DNA of 64,000 nt from Euryodendron excelsum (lineage: Eukaryota > Streptophyta > Magnoliopsida > Ericales > Pentaphylacaceae). Within the stretch, counting starts at the first letter, position 1, and the number at the start of each line of letters is the position of its first letter. The stretch spans positions 55,299,001 through 55,363,000 of the forward strand of contig CM065378.1 in the NCBI GenBank assembly GCA_033060915.1. The letters are read 5' to 3'. Positions 10,518 through 21,146 of this stretch are shown piece after piece. The notes beneath the pieces are model-generated. The model worked only from the letters and a program-made list of their open reading frames with translations. It searched no databases and was not told the DNA's origin. The translations under genes and the position numbers were made by a program.

Positions 10518-12018
10518 TGATTCCACTTTAAACGTGTAATCTTAATCCGCTAATTCAGTATTTGTTATCCCTAATATGTTTATTAGAATATGATTTTAGC
10601 AATAAATTGTTCTAAACTGGTTTCCTTGATGTATTGTAGGTTTTTGGGGCTAAAATGGCAAAAATAGACTAAAAAATAGAAGGTCGTCTAGACGCACCAT
10701 CCGGACGGTGATCAACCGTTCGAACGGACCATTCAGACGTATCGTCCGAACGGTGATTTCACTGTCTGAATGCACTGCTAGGACTGTTTCTTCATCGTTC
10801 GGATGCACGAGACACCGTTTGAACGCTACGTCAGACGGTCGAGTTCCAGAGTTGATGTTTTGCATCCGAAGCCATTCTAGAGTTGATATTTTCTGTCTGA
10901 ATAATGGCCAAAGAGCGTTTTGACGATAAAACAACCATTTGAACGGTTGGCCTACTGTCCAGACGGTGCGTCTGCACGCCACTCAGATGCCCGTCGGATG
11001 CACTTCAGACGGACATCACAAATTTGTCCTAAAACCTAGCCGTAGCTGAAGGAGAGAGATATAGAATTTTTGGGAGTTTTGTGCAGCGGGAATAGGGGAA
11101 AACCAAGGGGAATGTTGTATTTTGGTTGTATTATGTGTTTTGGGGTAAACTCTTGGTAGATTCTTGTTGTATTTCTTGTAATTGTTCACATATAATTTCC
11201 TTGTAATTTAAATTAGAGTTTTATTCAATGTATTTTGGCAAGCTTTCATCCATGGAGTTTTCTAGCTAATCTATAGTTTTGGTGCAAATGTGAAGATCTT
11301 CCAAGGAAAGTATGGAAAATGAGAGGGGAGTTTCTAATCTTATTGAATATATTTGTTGTATTTTTCTCTATTATTTGGAATTGATTGTTGTAGAAAATTT
11401 TGATCTATAATCATAGTTAATAATATGTGATTTATTTCTAAGGACTTCTAAATGGTGATTAAATCTAATTCCAAATTAATTAGAAAACCCTAGATTTTCA
11501 AAGCTAAATCTTCTGAATCAAGGATCATTTGGTAGATCATTGATTTGAGTTAATCAAAATTCCCTCTTTCAAATTTCATGCTAGAATTGGTAGATTAAAA
11601 CAATTGCACCCAAACTCCCTTTTTATTCAATTTAAATTCTGAAATTTTATCATTTGAATTTCCATTAGTTTGAAATTAATTCCAGTTTAATTGTTTTAGT
11701 TGTGGTAGAATTATCAAGTTGATTTAATTGTGGTATTTAGATTTTAATTGCTTAAATTAGTGTTTTAATTGTCACTTTCAATTTATTGCTTAGATGATAG
11801 TAAAAGCCCATCAACAAAACTTCTAAAGATTTTCGGTCTAATTTTAGTCACCATAGATTTTAATTCCATCCTTGTGTTGCAATTTTAATTTGAACAATTC
11901 CTAAATAACACTCGTTTTTATTGTTAGATTGGTACAAATCTCTTGGGAGAACACGTTAATAGGGAATGCCTCCATTTAAACTGTAACCGCTTCCAATGCG
12001 TTAATTGGAGCGTGACCA
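10518..12018 (+). repeat. Athila 5' LTR
   Basis: It starts TGATTCCAC and ends GCGTGACCA, with TG/CA ends, and is collinear with the 3' LTR at 46001-47530 (1501 versus 1530 bases). A CG-rich part (about 10682-11015) holds many CCGTTCGAACGG-like motifs; the rest is AT-rich. It lies between a near-perfect target duplication on the left and the PBS on the right. Confidence 0.9.
10682..11015. repeat. Array of CGTCCGAACGG-like motifs in the Athila 5' LTR
   Basis: More than ten variants of CGTCCGGACGG/CCGTTCGAACGG occur in both orientations. CCGTTCGAACGG at 10716-10727 is a perfect 12-bp palindrome. Many variants differ by C-to-T or G-to-A at CG, consistent with decay of methylated CG. Confidence 0.75.
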
Positions 12019-12023
12019 AGTTT

Positions 12024-12041
12024 TGGCGCCGTTGCCAGGGA
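12024..12041 (+). other. Athila primer-binding site
   Basis: TGGCGCCGTTGCCAGGGA lies five bases after the LTR end. This TGGCGCCGTTGCC(A/G)GGGA form is typical of plant Athila-type elements. It primes minus-strand cDNA synthesis. Confidence 0.9.
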
Positions 12042-12455
12042 TTTGAAGGAACAAGCAAATTGCAAAAAAATAAAAATAAAAATCGCCAAAAAAGGTGGGA
12101 GTTGATCACTCACCTACGAGGGAAGCATCTACGGCTTCGGGCCCAGGTAACTCCATCAACTTCATTGCGAATATCATGCTAGGATTTTTATTTCTTTCTT
12201 TTTCATAGTTTCTTTTGTTTGATTAATTAGTTGTATTGCATATTGCTAGGAGCATTAGAGGAGATAGGGTAGTGTGTGCTCTATTTGTTAATTGGTGGTA
12301 ATTTTTAGCACGTGGAGTAGAAGGTTGGAATTGAAAAGCCGTTGTCTGGTGAATTGAGAAAAAGCCGTTCGCTGGCATTGATATTGTTTGTGTATGATGT
12401 GTTGATTAGGATTGAGACATACTATTTGTGCATTGCATATGTATGTCCCTTTGGG
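12042..12455 (+). other. Athila leader between PBS and gag
   Basis: About 400 bases with no supportable gene. It contains an A-rich segment (12063-12090) right after the PBS and then AT-rich DNA. I see nothing further in it. Confidence 0.5.
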
Positions 12456-14042
12456 CATGAATAGACAATAGACTCATTTTACGAGTCAACCCACCATCAT
12501 CGGTTAACACACCTTCCGAAATTTCATTAGTAGTCGACTTAGGTACTATTCCTATGGAAAAAATAAATCATTAAGGTAGGCTACCTAATATTGTTCCACC
12601 CAACCTTAACCCATAAAATCCAAATGTATTACTAAACCCACCGATGGGTGGATTACCACCCCAACCTCCACTAAATCCCGCACATGGCTTAGATGGTGAT
12701 AATATGGAAGGAGGGAGTATCCATGGAGACATGGGGACTCCTTAATTTCGCACCTTGAGAGATTACATGAACCCACCACAGCAAACACTGAGTTCATGTG
12801 TTGTTTTTCCACCCTACTATACCACTTTGAACATAAGGCCGGGTGTGATGCAAATGCTTCCTCAATTCCATGGGGTAGATTCAAAAAGGCCTTATGCCTT
12901 CATCAAGGAATTCGAGGATGCATGCTCTTTAGTGATGGACAACTCTTATCCACAAGAAATATTTTCTCTCAAACTTTTTCCATTTTGTTTAAAGGACACA
13001 ACCAAGACGTGGTTTAACACTTTGAGACCATTTTCCATCCACTCTTGGAAAATTCTTTAGGGGGAGTTTTCGAAAAAGTTCTTCCCCAAAAATAGAACAG
13101 AGGCATTTAGACGCCAAATCTCTCAATTTTCTCCTATGTTGGGAGAATTATTTTTTCAATGTTGGGAGCATTTTAAAGAGCTCATAGTCTCTTGACCAAA
13201 TCATGGCTTTGCTAAATGGCACATCATTAACATTTTCTACGTTTCCCTTACACCCCAACTTAAACAATTTGTTGAGATAATGTGCACGGGTACTTTCATG
13301 GATAAGCAATCTCATGAAGCTTATTCCTATTTCGATTATCTCACTAATTTGGCTCCCGATTGGGCTACCACCAGAACCCAAAATCCCGAGGTAGGCCCAA
13401 CACACAAGATAGACAAAATACCAATTAAGAGAGGTAGATGTTGTGAATGCTAGGCTTGCCACCATGGTGAGAAAACTAGAGGCCTTAGAGTTTAAGAAGG
13501 TGAACTCGGTGGATAGTGAGGATCCTAAGGAAATATGTTGTGTTGTGTGTGATATCAGAGAGCACGGCACCACGTCATGCCTGATTATCCCAGGTATTAA
13601 AGAGGCCTTGCATGGCGAGGTCAATGCTATTGGCCATTACAATCGAGGAGGGGGAAACCCCTATTCCAACACTTATAACCTAGGATGGAGGGATCATCCT
13701 AATTTTGGATGGCACAATGAGGGGACTTTCAATTCCTAAGCTTATCAAGGAGGGTATCACAACCATAATAATACTAACCTCCACCGGTTACATCATTCCC
13801 AACCTAACCAAAACCATTCCAACCTCCACATCAAGCTTATTCCAACTCATGTCATCCCCCGCATAGAAGGCCATTGGAGGACACCCCCCAACAATTTATT
13901 CAAACCCAAGGAGGGGTAAATTCGAGGGTTGATAAGATGTTGGATGACATCAAGAGTCAATTAACTCTTCCTACACAAGCATTGACCCTTATATGAGAAG
14001 GGTGAGTTACCTGCACATCCTTAACCAAACCCATCTAGGCAT
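12456..14042 (+). pseudogene. Athila gag (capsid) pseudogene
   Basis: From about 12616 the translation reads through a Pro-rich N-terminus, then TLRDYMNPP, LPQFHGVDSKRPYAFIKEFEDAC, LKLFPFCLKDTTKTWFNTL and GEFSKKFFPKNRT. This is the capsid-like part of Athila Gag, which coats the RNA in the particle. After 13440 a second open part (KLEALEFKKVNSVDS and an Asn/Gly/His-rich tail) follows. Stops interrupt the N-terminal region and 13060; frameshifts lie near 13090-13440; the stretch 13738-14040 is degraded. A CxxC (CCVVCD) near 13540 may be what remains of a zinc knuckle. Confidence 0.8.
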
Positions 14043-15409
14043 GTGCATTCCACCGAAACCTTGAACCAACCATCCACTAGCCATGAACAAGTGCAAGCTA
14101 TCACCACTTTGAGAAGTGGTAAGGCTATTGACAAGACCATTCCTCTTAGTGATCCTAAGGGTAAGGGAGAGGTGTCTAAGGTAGATGAGGGTTCGGTTAG
14201 TAAAGGTGATGAGAGAGGGTCGTGTGAGGAGAGAGTGCCGAGTGAGGAAAGGGAGAAATGTGAGAAAGAGAAAAGTGAGAAAGAGAAAAGAGAGAAAGAG
14301 AAGGGTGAGGGAAAAGGAAAGAGTGGATCCATACCTAATAGCGAGGAAGCTTTGAGAGAGGAACGTGAGATCTTGGCTCACGCCCCATTCCCCCACCGGT
14401 TAGTTAAACCTAAGAACCCTTTGAGTTCTGAGATTTATAAGACTTTCAAGTAAGTCAAAATAAATCTACCTCTCTTAGAAGCCATAAAAAAAGTGTCCTC
14501 TTATGCTAAATTTCTTAAAGATTTATGCAATGTTAAGAGGATATTGAATGTAAGAAAGAATGCCTTTCTTGCCAAGGATGTCAATTATGTGGTTCAAGTT
14601 AAGATTCCACCCAAGTATAAAGATCCGGGTTGTCTTACCATGACTTGCATCATAGGGGACCATAGGATAGAGGATTGCCTTTTGGACCTAGGTTCGAGTG
14701 TGAATTTATTGTCAAACTCGGTGTATGAGAAAATGGGACTAAGTGAGCTTAAACCTACTAGGATCACACTCCAACTAGCCGATCGTTTTATCAAAGCCCC
14801 CAGGGGGATAGTGGAGGACGTTTTGGTGCAAGTTGAGAAGTTTTATTACCCCGCTAATTTTTTGGTTTTAGATACCCAACCGGTAGTGAACCCCCATGTC
14901 CAAAACTATATTCCTATTATTTTGGGTAGACCTTTCCTAGCACATGTGATGCCATCATCCATGTGCGAGGGGGTTTCTTGAAATTGTCTTTCGGAAATAT
15001 GTCGGTAGATCTTAACATGTTTAATGTGGGGAGACAACCGAGGGATTTGAAGGATGTCTGGGAAGTGAACCTAATCGACTTTATAGTGCAAGAGCACTTT
15101 GAGAGGCATAGTGTAGAAGACCCCTTGGCTAGAACGTTGATGTTTAGTGAGGGTCTTGATTGCTTGGAAAGCGAAGAAGACGGGGATGTTTGTAGTGAGA
15201 CTAGCGGTTTAAAGGTTTGTCCTATAATGTTGGTGGGTCAATGGACCCCCACTTTTGAACCTTTGACCCCTAATCCTATTAAGCCCCAACCATTGGAACT
15301 AGAGGCTCCTATGCCCGATAGGAAGCCTTTACCTTCTATCCTTAAATATGTGTTTTTGGGTGAGGGTGAATCTTATCCCGTAGTGATATCTTCATCACTA
15401 ACGGAGGCT
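14043..15409 (+). pseudogene. Athila gag-pol linker and aspartic protease
   Basis: It opens with QAITTLRSGKAIDKT, then a Glu/Lys-rich charged stretch of about 60 residues (14160-14340), a TAA at 14451-14453, and in the same frame the retroviral-type protease: CLLDLGSSVNLLSNSVYEKM with the active-site D-L-G, then LQLADRFIKAPRGIVEDVLV and FLVLDTQP, ending near IILGRPFLA. The protease cleaves the polyprotein. A frameshift near 14960 moves to the frame of LKLSFGNMSVDLNMF and the acidic connector to RT, closed by TAG at 15410. Domain order and motifs match Athila. Confidence 0.85.
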
Positions 15410-15821
15410 TAGGAGAAGAGCTTGTTAAAGGTGCTCAAGAAGCACCGTAAGGCCATAGGTTGGACAATCGGTGATTTACACTGCATTAGCCCTTTTGTAT
15501 GCACTCATCACATTTATTTTGAGGAAGGGGCTAAGTCGGTGTGCCAAATGCAACAGCTATTGAACCCAACCATGAAAGAAGTTGTGAGGGGGCGAAGTGC
15601 AAAAGCTCCTTGATACGGGTATTATATACCCAATTGCCAACTCTAAGTGGGTAAGTCCCAGCCAAGTGGTCCCCAAAAAGTCTGGGGTAACAATAGTAAA
15701 AAATGAGAATAATGAATTGATACTTACCCGAATCCAAACAGGGTGGCATGTGTGTATTAACTACCGTCGCTTTAATTCCGTAACCACCAAAGATCGTTTT
15801 TTCCTTCCCTTTCTTGACCAA
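15410..15821 (+). pseudogene. Athila reverse transcriptase, N-terminal part
   Basis: This covers LLKVLKKHRKAIGWTIGDL, HHIYFEEGA, a frameshift near 15597, then LLDTGIIYPIANSKWVSPSQVVPKKSGV and VCINYRRFNSVTTKDRFFLPFLDQ. These are the first conserved blocks of the Ty3/Gypsy RT, which copies element RNA into cDNA. The frame is broken off at 15821 by LTR-3 and continues at 20111-20116 (VIERVAG), so the insertion point is seen to the base. Confidence 0.9.
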
Positions 15822-15974
15822 TGTAGCGCCCAGATTTTTCGCACTCGAGGAATACACACACAAGCGGGAAAAATGCTGTACTCTCTCGTTAGAACTCACC
15901 CCCCTAGAAGAATGAGTGCGACTAGGTTTGAATTGAAAATAGATTTGAATAAAGGGCTTTTGAAAAAGATTCAG

Positions 15975-16008
15975 AGTCGCCACCTAACTTAATTGAGGTG
16001 AGTTAGGT
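15975..16008 (-). other. U5 stem-loop of LTR-3
   Basis: ACCTAACT (15982-15989) pairs with AGTTAGGT (16001-16008). The adjoining complement of TGGCGACTC(T) is kept. Confidence 0.65.
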
Positions 16009-16649
16009 CACCTAAAAACTAAGAATAATCCAAAAACTACACTTAGGGTTTTTGGAAAATGATTTTGAAAATATCTCCTCAAGAGAGGGTTTTTAAGAAA
16101 AACAGGTTGTTTGGCAACCTTTGGAAAACATTTAGCCCTTTTTGAAAATAACTCCGTTTTTTGTCTTTGAAAACAGTGATCTAGGTTCGGAGGTTGGTTA
16201 CATGTAGGGAAGACGCACTAAGCTATCACCCTATCCCACCCTTTCGGTACCTATATGTCAATCTACCCTAGATTCACCTATGAAAGTCTTTAACTAACTA
16301 TTGTTCAATCCTATTCACTTTGAAAAATAATGTTTAGAAACTATCATGATGCATGATATGCAAGTGCAATAGAAGAGAGAAGTTGGAGGATAGATTTGGA
16401 AAGAGACTGATTTGAAATTAATTTGATTTGAAAATAGATTTGAAATTGAAAAGTTTGAGAAATTAGAAATAGAAATTTGGAAATAGAAATTTTGAAATTA
16501 GAATTTTGAAAATAGATTGGAATTTGAGATTTGAAAAAAATGTGGAGGAGTTTGAAATTTGAAAAAAATTGTGACCGCACCTATGAAGGTTGTCTACGTA
16601 TCCTTTTGGAGGAATCAGGTCAGTCGTAGTTCGGACCGGAGTCCGATTG

Positions 16650-18300
16650 AAAAGAGAAGAATTGATTTGAAGAAGGAGATTGAATTGGAAGATTGAGAGA
16701 TTGAACTTTGAATAGAGGATTGAAAATTGGAATTTGAAATTTTGGAATTGAAAAGATTGAATTTTGATTTGAAAAGATAGAACTTGGAAGAGAGATTTAG
16801 ACTTATTTTGGAAAGATGGAGGTTTAGGAAACCTAGACTTAGGAAAGAGAAGAGACTTAGAAAATATTCGACTTGACTTGGAAGGTTTAAGAGATTAGGA
16901 AAGATTGGATTTAGGAAATGTTTGAATTAGGAAAAGGTCCGATTTAGGAAAGTTTCGAATTAGGAAAGTTTCATTTTTGGAAAGTTTCAAATTAAGAAAG
17001 TTTTGAATTAGGAAAGTTTTCAAATTAGGAGAGTTTCGAAATCAGGAAAGTTTTCAAATTAGGAAAGTGTTGTCCTAAGAAAGTTTCGATTTGGAAAGTT
17101 CCGCTTTAGGAAAGTTTTCAAAATAGAAAAGTTTTGGAATTAGGAAAGTTTCAACTTAGGAAAGTTTTGAAATAGGAAGTTTTGAAATAGGGAAGTTTTG
17201 AAAATTGAAAAGTTTCGTTTTAGGAAATGTTTGAAATAGGAAAGTTTTCAATTTAGGAAATGTTTGAATTAAGAAAGTTTCAACTTAAGAAAGTCTTGAA
17301 TTAAGAAAGTTTTAAGTTTAGAAAAGTTTTAGATTTGAAAAGATTTTGAAGTTTTGGAAAGTTTAGAATTTGAAAAGTTTGAAAGTTTAGAAAGATTTAA
17401 CTTAAGAAAGTTTTGAATTTGGAAAGATTTGAAATTTAGAAAGTTTAGGATTTAGAAAGTTTTAGAGTTTTAGAAAATCTTGAGATTAGGAAAGGTTTGA
17501 GTTTAGGAAAAGTTTGAAAACTTAAGTTTGAAAAGTTAAGATTTGAAAAGAAGGTAGAATTAGGAAATGGTTGAATTAGGAAAGATTTGAAAGTTGAGTT
17601 TTAAAATTTAGGAAAGATTTTTATGTTCAAGTTTTGGAAACTTAAGATTTAGGAAAGTGGAAGTTTAGGAAGGATTTGAATTAGGAAAAAGTTAGATTAG
17701 GAAGGGATTGGATTTGGTTTCTAAAAGAAAAGGTTGGATTTTGTTTCCAAAAACGGAGAATTGGATTTGGTTTCCTAAACGGGAAGATTTGATTTAGTTT
17801 CCTAAAGGGAAGATAAGATTTGGCAAGGATTTGGAAAGGGAGATTCTAGAAACCCTAGATTTGGAAAATTATAGTTTCGACGTAGAAAATAGGTTTTGGA
17901 AACATGTATAGTTTGGATGTAAAAACAAGAGGTTTTGGAAACTTAGGTTTGGGACAAAGTTTGAAAACCATGTTTTTGGAAAGAAAATTAGGGTTTCCCA
18001 ATTGTGGGTTCTAGGGCTTGACTTGGGCTCAAAAGAAAGAGTTTTTTTGGAAAGTGTGTTTTTGGGAACGGAGATTTTTAGAAGGGAATCCTAGGGAGGA
18101 GTTTTTGGAAAGTGGACTTTGAAAAGAGCGTTTTGGAAAGGAGTTGAAAAAGGGAGTTTTGAAAAAAATAGATTTTTGGAAAGAGTTTTTAGAAAACAAT
18201 TTTGGAAAGGAGAGTTTTAGGAAAGTATGTTGAAAAAGAGATTTTTAGGAGAAGGGATTTGGAAAGAGAGTTTTTAGAAGGTATAAACACATCTCACTTT
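16650..18300 (-). repeat. Degenerate AGGAAAGTTT repeats in LTR-3
   Basis: Dozens of imperfect copies of a unit near TTAGGAAAGTTTCGAA (minus strand TTCGAAACTTTCCTAA) with spacing mostly 15-20 bases. Non-coding. All giant-LTR copies hold a comparable tract but the individual units do not align well between copies, which suggests turnover by slippage or unequal exchange. Confidence 0.8.
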
Positions 18301-19049
18301 CCTAAAGCGATTCTAACCATGAGATGGCGAGAACCACTTTAAGAAAGTGGTTTTGAAAACAACAAAGGTTGAAAATATGGACCATGTTGGTCACTTTAAA
18401 TGTTACACTTTCCTAAAGCAATCCTAGCCATGGAAAGGCTAGAATCACCCTAGGATTGTGATTTTGCAAACAAGTTTTTGAAAAAGAGGATTTTAATACA
18501 ATTTTGAAAACAAGTTTGAAAATGATTTTGAAAACAACTTTGAAAATAATTTTTGGAAGATGCAAGATCATGATATGCACAATGCAATTTTGGGGTCGTG
18601 AACATACAAGGTTAAGGCTTCACCACATAATTAAGCGGGCCGGACCCACGTGGTCTCTTGTTAGCCTAAAGGAAAGCCCCCGACACGGTGACCCTCCAAT
18701 AGTCTAATCCTACACATGGACCGGGAGTCCCCTTGTTTCAAGCATGCAAGGAAAGGGGGGGAAAGAGATGGGGGATTAAAATAGAGAAAACCCAAGTGGG
18801 TTAGAAGAGAGAAGAGAAAGGGGGGAAGTGCGAAAATTTAAAGAGAAAGCCTACCGTATGTCTTCTTTATTTTGCGCGCCTTGCTTGTCTTCGGTCTTCG
18901 GTCTTTGTCTTGTTCTTCGTTTTCAATCTTCAAGAGTTGTCTTCAAACTTTAGATTGCAGCTCTTCAAGTCTTCAAAGGAGAGTTGAAGGCTAGTGTATA
19001 AGTGTATGGAGGTGTGTATGAGTGTATAGAAGGCTAAGGTTTAGTGTAT

Positions 19050-19182
19050 GGTGGCTAGGGTTTGGAAAACCTAGGGAGGCTAGGGTTTAGGGAGTGCTCG
19101 AGCTCTGTATATCTAATTTTAGGGTTTCTAGACTGAGTTTGAGGACCTCCTTTACGTTGGAAGAAGCTCTGTATTTATAGAG
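19050..19182 (-). promoter_or_regulatory. Core promoter of LTR-3: TATA box and teloboxes
   Basis: TATAAATA (minus strand, 19179-19172) followed downstream by three AAACCCTA teloboxes (complement TAGGGTTT at 19120, 19081 and 19056). GGCGCC elements lie just upstream (about 19195-19215). Transcription would start near 19140 and proceed to lower coordinates; the start is inferred from the TATA position only. Confidence 0.6.
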
Positions 19183-19582
19183 GTTGGACAACACTGGCGC
19201 CTGTTGCAGTGGCGCCAGCCATTTAGGAAATATTTAAGTTCGGTAAGCAACATATCTTTGACTAGATTTGGGTGCCTGTACTAGTGACTACTATGCAATT
19301 TTTAGCCAGGCTTCACTAGGAGTGACTCTGAAAAGTTCAGGAATGATTTAAGGGACCGGGTATGGCCCGGAAAGCTGGAAAAGAGCAGGAACACTTAGAA
19401 TAGTGTCTCGAAGGTAATTGACTTGAAAAGTGAGGATAGGATGTGTCGGAATGGTTGACCGGGCCTTTAGGGGCAAAACGATCAATCGGATCGGGAAGCT
19501 ACCGGGACGGACTTGGACTGTCCCGAAAGAAGACTTGGGATTTGGAAACATTATTTAGAATGTTCCCAAAGGTTACCGGTTT

Positions 19583-20055
19583 GATACCCAGAGCCGGTGT
19601 GGTTAGAAGAGGCGACTGGCCCACTATGGGCAAAACGGTCATTTTGCACCAAGTTTGCCGGAACTGACTCGGAATGATCCGAAAAGGTAAAGGGAGGTTG
19701 AGAACACTACAAAAAGCAGTCTCAGAAGGTTACCGGTTTGATACCCAGAGCCGGTGTGGTCGGAAAAGGAGACTGGCCCTCTAGGGGTAAAACAGTTATT
19801 TTGTACCGGGTTTGCTGGAACTGACTCGGAATAATCCGAAAAGGTAGAGGAAGGTTGAGAACACTATAAAAAGTATTCTCGGGAAGTTACCGGTTTGATA
19901 CCTAGAGCCGGTGTGGTCGGAAAAGGAGACCGGCCCACTAGGGGCAAAACGGTCATTTAGCTTTAAGTGGGCTCTACGGGCCCGAGAAGCAACTGGTGGA
20001 CTAAATTCAAGTTAAAAAGGCGGGCTTAGAGTCTAAATATGCATGTGATGTGTGA
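19583..20055 (-). repeat. 157-bp tandem repeats in the U3 of LTR-3
   Basis: The anchor GATACCCAGAGCCGG recurs at 19583, 19740 and 19897, exactly 157 bases apart; the third reads GATACCTAGAGCCGG. Each unit also carries GGGGCAAAACGGTCATTTTG-like and GGAACTGACTCGGAATGATCC-like segments, with small differences. Confidence 0.9.
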
Positions 20056-20110
20056 AAGTGAGCTTGGTCAGCTCGGAGAATGCCGAGCAAGCAAAAATGG
20101 GGTGCTTACA

Positions 20111-21146
20111 ACCAAGTCATAGAGAGGGTAGCGGGATGAGCTTTTGATTGTTTCTTAGATGGTTACTCTGGATATAATCAATTGAAAATAGTCATGGAAG
20201 ACCAAGACAAGACCACATTCACATGCCCATTTGGCACCTTTGCTTACAAACAAATGCCCTTTGGGCTTTGTAATGCTCCCGCCACATTTCAAAGATGCAT
20301 GATTAGCATTTTTAGTGATATGGTAGAGCAAATTTTGGAAGTCTTTATGGATGACTTCTCGGTGTATGGGGACACCTTTGATCAATGTCTTGAAAATCTA
20401 GAGTCGGTACTTAAGAGGTGTGAGCAGAGTAATCTCGTTTTGAATTGGGAAAAGTGTCACTTCATGGTAACACATGGTCTAGTTCTTGGCCACATCATTT
20501 TCGGGAGGGGTATTGAGGTAGATCCTGCTAAGGTTGAGCTTATTCAAAAGCTACTTGCCCCTAGGAACGTTAAGGATGTGAGGTCATTTCTTGGGCATGC
20601 TGGTTTTTACCCGCGCATCATTTAATCATTTAGTGTCATTTCTAGGCCTCTATGTGCTCTCTTGGCGAAAGACTCTCCATTTGAGTGAACTTCGTTTTGT
20701 CAACTAGCATTTGAAAAGTTAAAAAATTACTTGACCACAACTTCCATAATCCAACCTCCAGATTGGAGCCTACATTTTGAGCTTATGTGTGATGCTAGTG
20801 ACTTTGTCATAGGGGCCGTTCTAGGCCAAAGAAATTATAAGAAACCTCATGTGCTCCATTACGCGAGCAAAATATTAAATGAAGCCCAAGTTAATTACAT
20901 GACCATCGAGAAAGAATTTTTGGCCATCGTCTTTGCTTTGGACAATTTTCGATCATACTTAGTGGGGTCGAGAGTGATAGTTTTCACCAACCACGCTGCC
21001 CTTAAATATCTCTTATCCAAGCAAGATGCAAAGCCTAGATTGATTAGGTGGATTCTCCTTTAAAAATTTGATCTTGAAATTAGGGATAAAAAATGAGTGA
21101 AAAATTTTATGGTGGATCATTTATCTCGCCTCCCTTTTGAGCACCC
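20111..21146 (+). pseudogene. Athila reverse transcriptase (catalytic part) and RNase H
   Basis: It resumes the RT after LTR-3: CFLDGYSGYNQ, TTFTCPFGTFAYKQMPFGLC, APATFQRCM, and the catalytic FMDDFSVYG (the F-x-D-D form usual in this lineage), then RNase H with [35 protein letters not shown] and NHAALKYLL, and VDHLSRLPFEHPT. RT makes the cDNA and RNase H removes template RNA. Active-site residues look intact but stops lie at 20138 (TGA), 20623 (TAA), 20687 (TGA) and 21061 (TAA). The Copia element interrupts the connector after FEHPT. Confidence 0.92.

Larger units (their letters stand above)
15822..20110 (-). mobile_element. LTR-3: solo giant LTR in Athila RT (4.3 kb)
   Basis: It begins TGTAGCGCCC and ends GGTGCTTACA (TG/CA ends) with a perfect duplication ACCAA (15817-15821 and 20111-20115), and removing it restores an uninterrupted junction in RT. 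No internal sequence or second LTR is present, so it is a solo LTR left by LTR-LTR recombination. Modules: three 157-bp-phased repeats (19583, 19740, 19897), TATA (19172-19179), teloboxes (19056, 19081, 19120), a conserved block with CACGTG (18647-18652), degenerate repeats (about 16650-18300) and U5 stem arms (15982-15989, 16001-16008). Confidence 0.92.

Noticed and set aside
13148..13624. Minus-strand open frame of 158 codons
   Set aside because: Antisense to Athila gag; no independent support.
14007..14396. Minus-strand open frames of 129 and 103 codons
   Set aside because: They are the shadow of the Glu/Lys-rich Athila linker on the other strand (GAG/AAG read as CTC/CTT).
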